This document shows, one piece after another, positions 60,772-64,000 of a stretch of 64,000 nucleotides of DNA. The DNA comes from Moniliella sp. 'wahieum' (lineage: Eukaryota > Basidiomycota > Moniliellomycetes > Moniliellales > Moniliellaceae), in contig RSEE01000001.1 of assembly GCA_003971905.1 (NCBI GenBank), positions 1,116,001-1,180,000 on the forward strand, in the 5' to 3' direction. The stretch's first letter is position 1, and the number at the start of each line of letters is the position of its first letter. Under the pieces are notes generated by a model. The model worked only from the letters and a program-made list of their open reading frames with translations. It was not told the origin of the DNA and made no database searches. The translations under genes were made by a program, and so were the position numbers.

Positions 60772-60932
60772 GGCGAAGTGTGGAGTGGGCGGTGGAGCAA
60801 GCGGGACGGCCTGTAGTTGGGGAGTCCTGCGTATGCTGAGGCCCAGCAGCCGGAGCGATTCCTTGGCGCCTGTGGCCGATAGCGGAATCGGTGCGCGGAA
60901 CAAGAGGTGGACCGAGAAGCGCATCAGATGTA

Positions 60933-60953
60933 ACGCGTCACGCGTCACGCGTC
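60933..60953. repeat. ACGCGTC heptamer x3
   Basis: Three perfect head-to-tail units of the palindrome ACGCGT plus C. ACGCGT is also the core of the fungal MCB cell-cycle element, so it could bind a factor, but the array may equally be neutral. Confidence 0.9.
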
Positions 60954-61170
60954 ATCCGTCAGCGCATCCTGCGATGCGTCAGCTCCCCAGGGCACAGAAC
61001 CGAGATGGAAGCGCGGAATAGCCGTGCCTCCTTCGCATTCCGCCTGGATCCCAAAGATGCGCCTTGGGCATGGATGCCCTGGCGGGATTGGGCTGCAGTT
61101 GCACACGTCGAGGCAGGACACCCGGCGCGCACCTGTCCGGCATGCTCATCCGGCGTACCAACCTGGGCAA

Positions 61171-61284
61171 AAAGCCAGTGGGGTCGCCCGCAGGAGTGTG
61201 TTTGTGGGCGCCCTTCTGGCTCCCGCCATTCGCCTCCAAACCCGACGTAGCGCGCTTGGATACGAATGAGCGTGGCGGGCGTGT
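61171..61284. repeat. Dispersed repeat, copy B
   Basis: Counterpart of 41,091-41,192, sharing the blocks listed there in the same order and orientation. Confidence 0.5.
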
Positions 61285-61606
61285 GTGCAATGAAAGCCAT
61301 TTCCAACGATGCATGATGAAGCAAGCTGTGCGAGGGACAGTCTGAGTACCCAGGCTGGTTCTGAGCGCACTCCGGACTCAGCGGCTGCCCGTGACTAGTG
61401 AGACCAGCCAGCCACATGCGACTCAGACCGAGTACTGATTACCTGCGCCTGTCATGCACATGCACCTCACGGGCGTGCAAGCGAATAGATAGCCCTGTCT
61501 CTTCTGCCTCACCACCTCATTTCCCTCCCCGCCGTTCCTCCTCCTTCCCTTGGCTCCCCCACCTCACGCCCCCTCCCTGCCTCCGCCCGCCGCGTCCTCC
61601 CTGGCC

Positions 61607-63455
61607 ATGGCGACCACCCTGCCATGGCAAGGAAGCCTCCCCCTGCCGCCCCAACCCGAGCCTGCGCAGCAAGCCGCCCCACCTGTGGTTCCGTATCCAG
61701 ACAACGTATATTACCCCCCTCCCTACGACCAGTACGCCGCCTACCCTTACACCTCTGCAGTGCCCGCACCCTTCCCGCCTCATCAGCCACCCCAGCAGGA
61801 ACCTGAGCCACCCCTCTTCCCCACCCTCTTCCCTGCACGCCCACCCGCCCAACCCCAACCCCAGCCCCAACGTCAGCCACCCCTCCCTTCATCCCAGCCT
61901 CAGCCTCAGTCTTATTCTCAACCTCTTACTCATCCTCAACCCCAACATCAACCCGACCACATCCTCAACCTCGACCACATCCTCAACCTCAACCTTACCA
62001 TCAACCTCCCCACCAGCCCACCCCCAGAATGAGCCTCAGCCCGAGCCCAGCAGCAACGCGAGCAACGACATGCCTGCAGACTCCCCTCCGCCAGTACAAC
62101 CAGCGCGGCGCGGGCGCCCTCCTAAGCCTGGGTCGCGGGGGTCGAAGCGTCGTGCACGCCTGGCCGCGCAAGCTGCTTTAGAAGAAGCCCAAGCTACAGC
62201 ACTAAGGGAGAAGGAGCGCGCCGCAGCCGAAGCCGTGGCGGCCCTGGAGGCCCTCGATTCCCAACTCCCTCTTTCCGCTGAGGTCGGGGCCGAGTTCCCT
62301 CGGCCCCCGGACATCGATCTTCTGGCGCCCTTAGGCGACATAATGGGTCAGCTCGCGCACACCGCTCAGAATGCTGCACGATTCCTGCACCTTTCGCCGC
62401 CGAGCGCCGGAGAAGTGTCGGCAGCTGCAGCGACCCAAGCGGCCGAAGATGCGTTAAATCTGAACCCGCTCATTCCCCGATCCAAGCCCGGACGCAAGCC
62501 ATTGAATGACGTGCCAGCAACCAAACGAACAGCACAGAATCGGGCGTCGCAACGCGCCTTCCGCGAGCGCAGGCAAGCGCACCTCATGGAATTGGAGGCA
62601 AAGGTTGAGCGCTATGAGCGGGAACGCACCGAGATGGCCGCTGCCCTCACTTTCCTAGCTACCATGGTAGCCAAGCAGCAACCCCGTTGCGCCATGCTCG
62701 AAGCCGAACTGGCTCAGCTCAAGGAGGAAAGAAGTTGCCTTCCAAAAGATGGACTCCTGGACCTGTCCAGGAATGAACCTCCCCCGCCAAGGGTGCCTCA
62801 CGGGAACGAACGAGAGGAAAGAGGCCCCGACGATAGGGAACTCCCACCCCTTCGTCCAGCTACACTTTCGCTCCCGCGTCTCGCATCCCTGCCTTCTTTT
62901 GGGGATTTTTCCCCGCTCTCCAGTCGAGCACCCAGTCAAGCCAGCGCGTCCATGCCTCGATCGCATGCGGGTTGGGGACCCGGACAGGAGTGTCCAACAT
63001 GCGAGCCGGGCTGGTGTACATGCGGTGGCGGGGGCGACGACCTGCCGCCGATGGAGGAGCTGATGCTGGATCGGCGCGAGAGCCGGCACGGTTCGAGGGA
63101 TGGACGATCGTCCCGGGGGGAAGCGCTCCCTTTGCTCTTGCCTCTTCGACGAAGGCAGCCCTCGCCCGAGATGCGGCGCAAAAAGCCGAAACTGTGGAGT
63201 GTGTCGGAGCGGCAGCCGGCGCTGGGGGCATGGGGATCCGCCCCGGCGCCTCGGCGTGCCTCGGGAACAGCCTCACTCCTAGGCTCGGGGGCTCGGAGTG
63301 GAGCGTCGCTAGCACGTACCAGTGGCCCGACCTCGAGGAGAACGCAGTCCACATCTCACAGCGGACAGGGCTCCTCCATCTTTTCAGGTTCAGGTTCCGG
63401 TTCTCGCCCACCCTCAATCCGCCTTGGTTCGGTGGAACCCGAGTGGAGGGAGTAG
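61607..63455 (+). CDS. HapX/Yap-type bZIP transcription factor
   Basis: HapX proteins bind DNA with the CCAAT-binding complex and control iron-dependent genes. The start MATTLPWQGSLPLPPQ is at 61,607. The first ~140 codons are Pro/Gln-rich, with frame changes near 61,960-62,030. Next is RRGRPPKPGSRGSKRRARLA (62,110), an AT-hook-like basic patch, and an Ala/Glu-rich helix. IPRSKPGRKPLNDVPATKRT resembles the short CCAAT-complex-binding segment that precedes the bZIP in HapX. The bZIP basic region AQNRASQRAFRERRQAHLME (62,530) is of the Yap/HapX class, followed by heptad ELEAKVERYERERTEMAAAL. A cysteine cluster CPTCEPGWCTC (C-x2-C-x4-C-x-C, about 62,990) resembles the iron-sensing Cys-rich regions of HapX. 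The end is a Ser/Gly-rich tail stopping at TAG 63,453-63,455. The bZIP is certain; HapX identity is likely but not proven. Confidence 0.85.
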
Positions 63456-64000
63456 GGATGCATCGGATCGATTGGGATGTGTTGTACAATTATCGATGGA
63501 GACCAGAGACGGGATGCAGGCACATTAGTAGGTAAACTGGAGGATGGTTGCGAACATGGCTCGCGACCCATCTGGGAAATGCGTGGGTAGGGCATGGGGA
63601 GTGCTTTCTCCACTGCAGCCGGTGGTCAGAAGGTGCATCGACCGGAGCTCAACGTCACAGATTGGTTACGATGGATGAGTGGAGGTTTCGGGGCCAGGAA
63701 AGAAAGCGACCGACCGGTACGTTCGAATGACCCCTGCTGAGATGTTCAGACGTCGGCGCTGCGCGGTGTAAAGGTCTGCAGCGGCAGGGCCTCGCAAGAC
63801 TTGCTAGCAGGGCCCATACCTGGGCTATGCCTGGTCTATACCTGGCGTATGCCTGGGCCGGTCTGGCTTGCAGCGCCCATCAGCGCCAGCCTCGGTTATT
63901 AGCAGCGGAGTCCCGCGTTGGCGGACAGTGGCCCCGTGTCCAGGGGGACACTGTGCGAGTGTCGGCACTGTCGGCTAATGGCCCGCCGGTCCCAGGCGCG
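63456..64000. other. Intergenic to window end
   Basis: 3' flank of the bZIP gene. Apart from the 11-bp repeat at 63,816-63,859, nothing was recognised. The last ~150 bases are G/C-rich. Confidence 0.6.
63816..63859. repeat. 11-bp tandem repeat x4
   Basis: ATACCTGGGCT, ATGCCTGGTCT, ATACCTGGCGT, ATGCCTGGGCC: four units alternating ATACC and ATGCC. Confidence 0.85.

Larger units (their letters stand above)
60772..61606. other. Intergenic, divergent promoters and repeats
   Basis: It separates the small membrane-protein gene from the divergent bZIP gene. It holds the ACGCGTC array (60,933-60,953) and copy B of the dispersed repeat (61,171-61,284). C/T-rich sequence just before 61,607 is a likely 5' leader. 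Confidence 0.6.

Overview
The window is fungal nuclear DNA, most likely from a basidiomycete (yeast-like or smut-like; the exact lineage cannot be fixed from this sequence). The evidence is a GPI-type chitin deacetylase, a HapX/Yap-type bZIP regulator, fungal-type Mak3, Prp43, Vip1 and Ser3 proteins, nuclear tRNA genes, and short GT-AG introns of about 48-93 nt with CTAAC/CTGAC-like branch sites. Nearly every conserved gene is broken into several reading frames by single-base indels, mostly losses in short homopolymers. The gene calls below are therefore merged across frames. The indels look like uncorrected consensus errors rather than gene decay, because the conserved protein always resumes in the next frame.

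Layout. 1-5.3 kb: 3' part of gamma-COP and a PlsB/DHAPAT-type acyltransferase, both on +. 5.7-6.2 kb: tRNA-Thr and an intron-containing tRNA-Glu. 7.0-8.5 kb: chitin deacetylase (-). 11.1-16.1 kb: a long low-complexity + gene with about 15 copies of an 11-residue repeat. 16.2-23.8 kb: four - genes (CWF19L1-like, NatC catalytic subunit, SRP receptor beta, MSP/VAP-domain protein). 23.9-24.7 kb: a degenerate tRNA-like sequence and an LTR-like remnant. 25.4-28.1 kb: HSP60 (-) and HSP10 (+), head to head. 28.2-33.0 kb: PTH2 and VIP1 (-). 34.0-34.4 kb: a short three-exon cytochrome b5-like gene. 34.4-43.9 kb: a gene-free stretch with a complete small LTR element (TRIM) and arrays of heptamers built on palindromic hexamers. 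44-47 kb: poorly resolved low-complexity coding regions. 47.9-60.8 kb: a run of - genes (3-phosphoglycerate dehydrogenase, citrate synthase, succinyl-CoA ligase alpha, Prp43, purine nucleoside phosphorylase, a small membrane protein). 61.6-63.5 kb: HapX-like bZIP (+).

The genes are mostly housekeeping: vesicle coat and ER targeting, mitochondrial chaperonin and TCA enzymes, RNA processing, serine and purine metabolism, inositol pyrophosphate signalling. No biosynthetic cluster, virus or defence system is visible. The most unusual items are the TRIM element with an intact target-site duplication, the heptamer arrays with one common design, and the peroxisome-type signal at the end of the acyltransferase.
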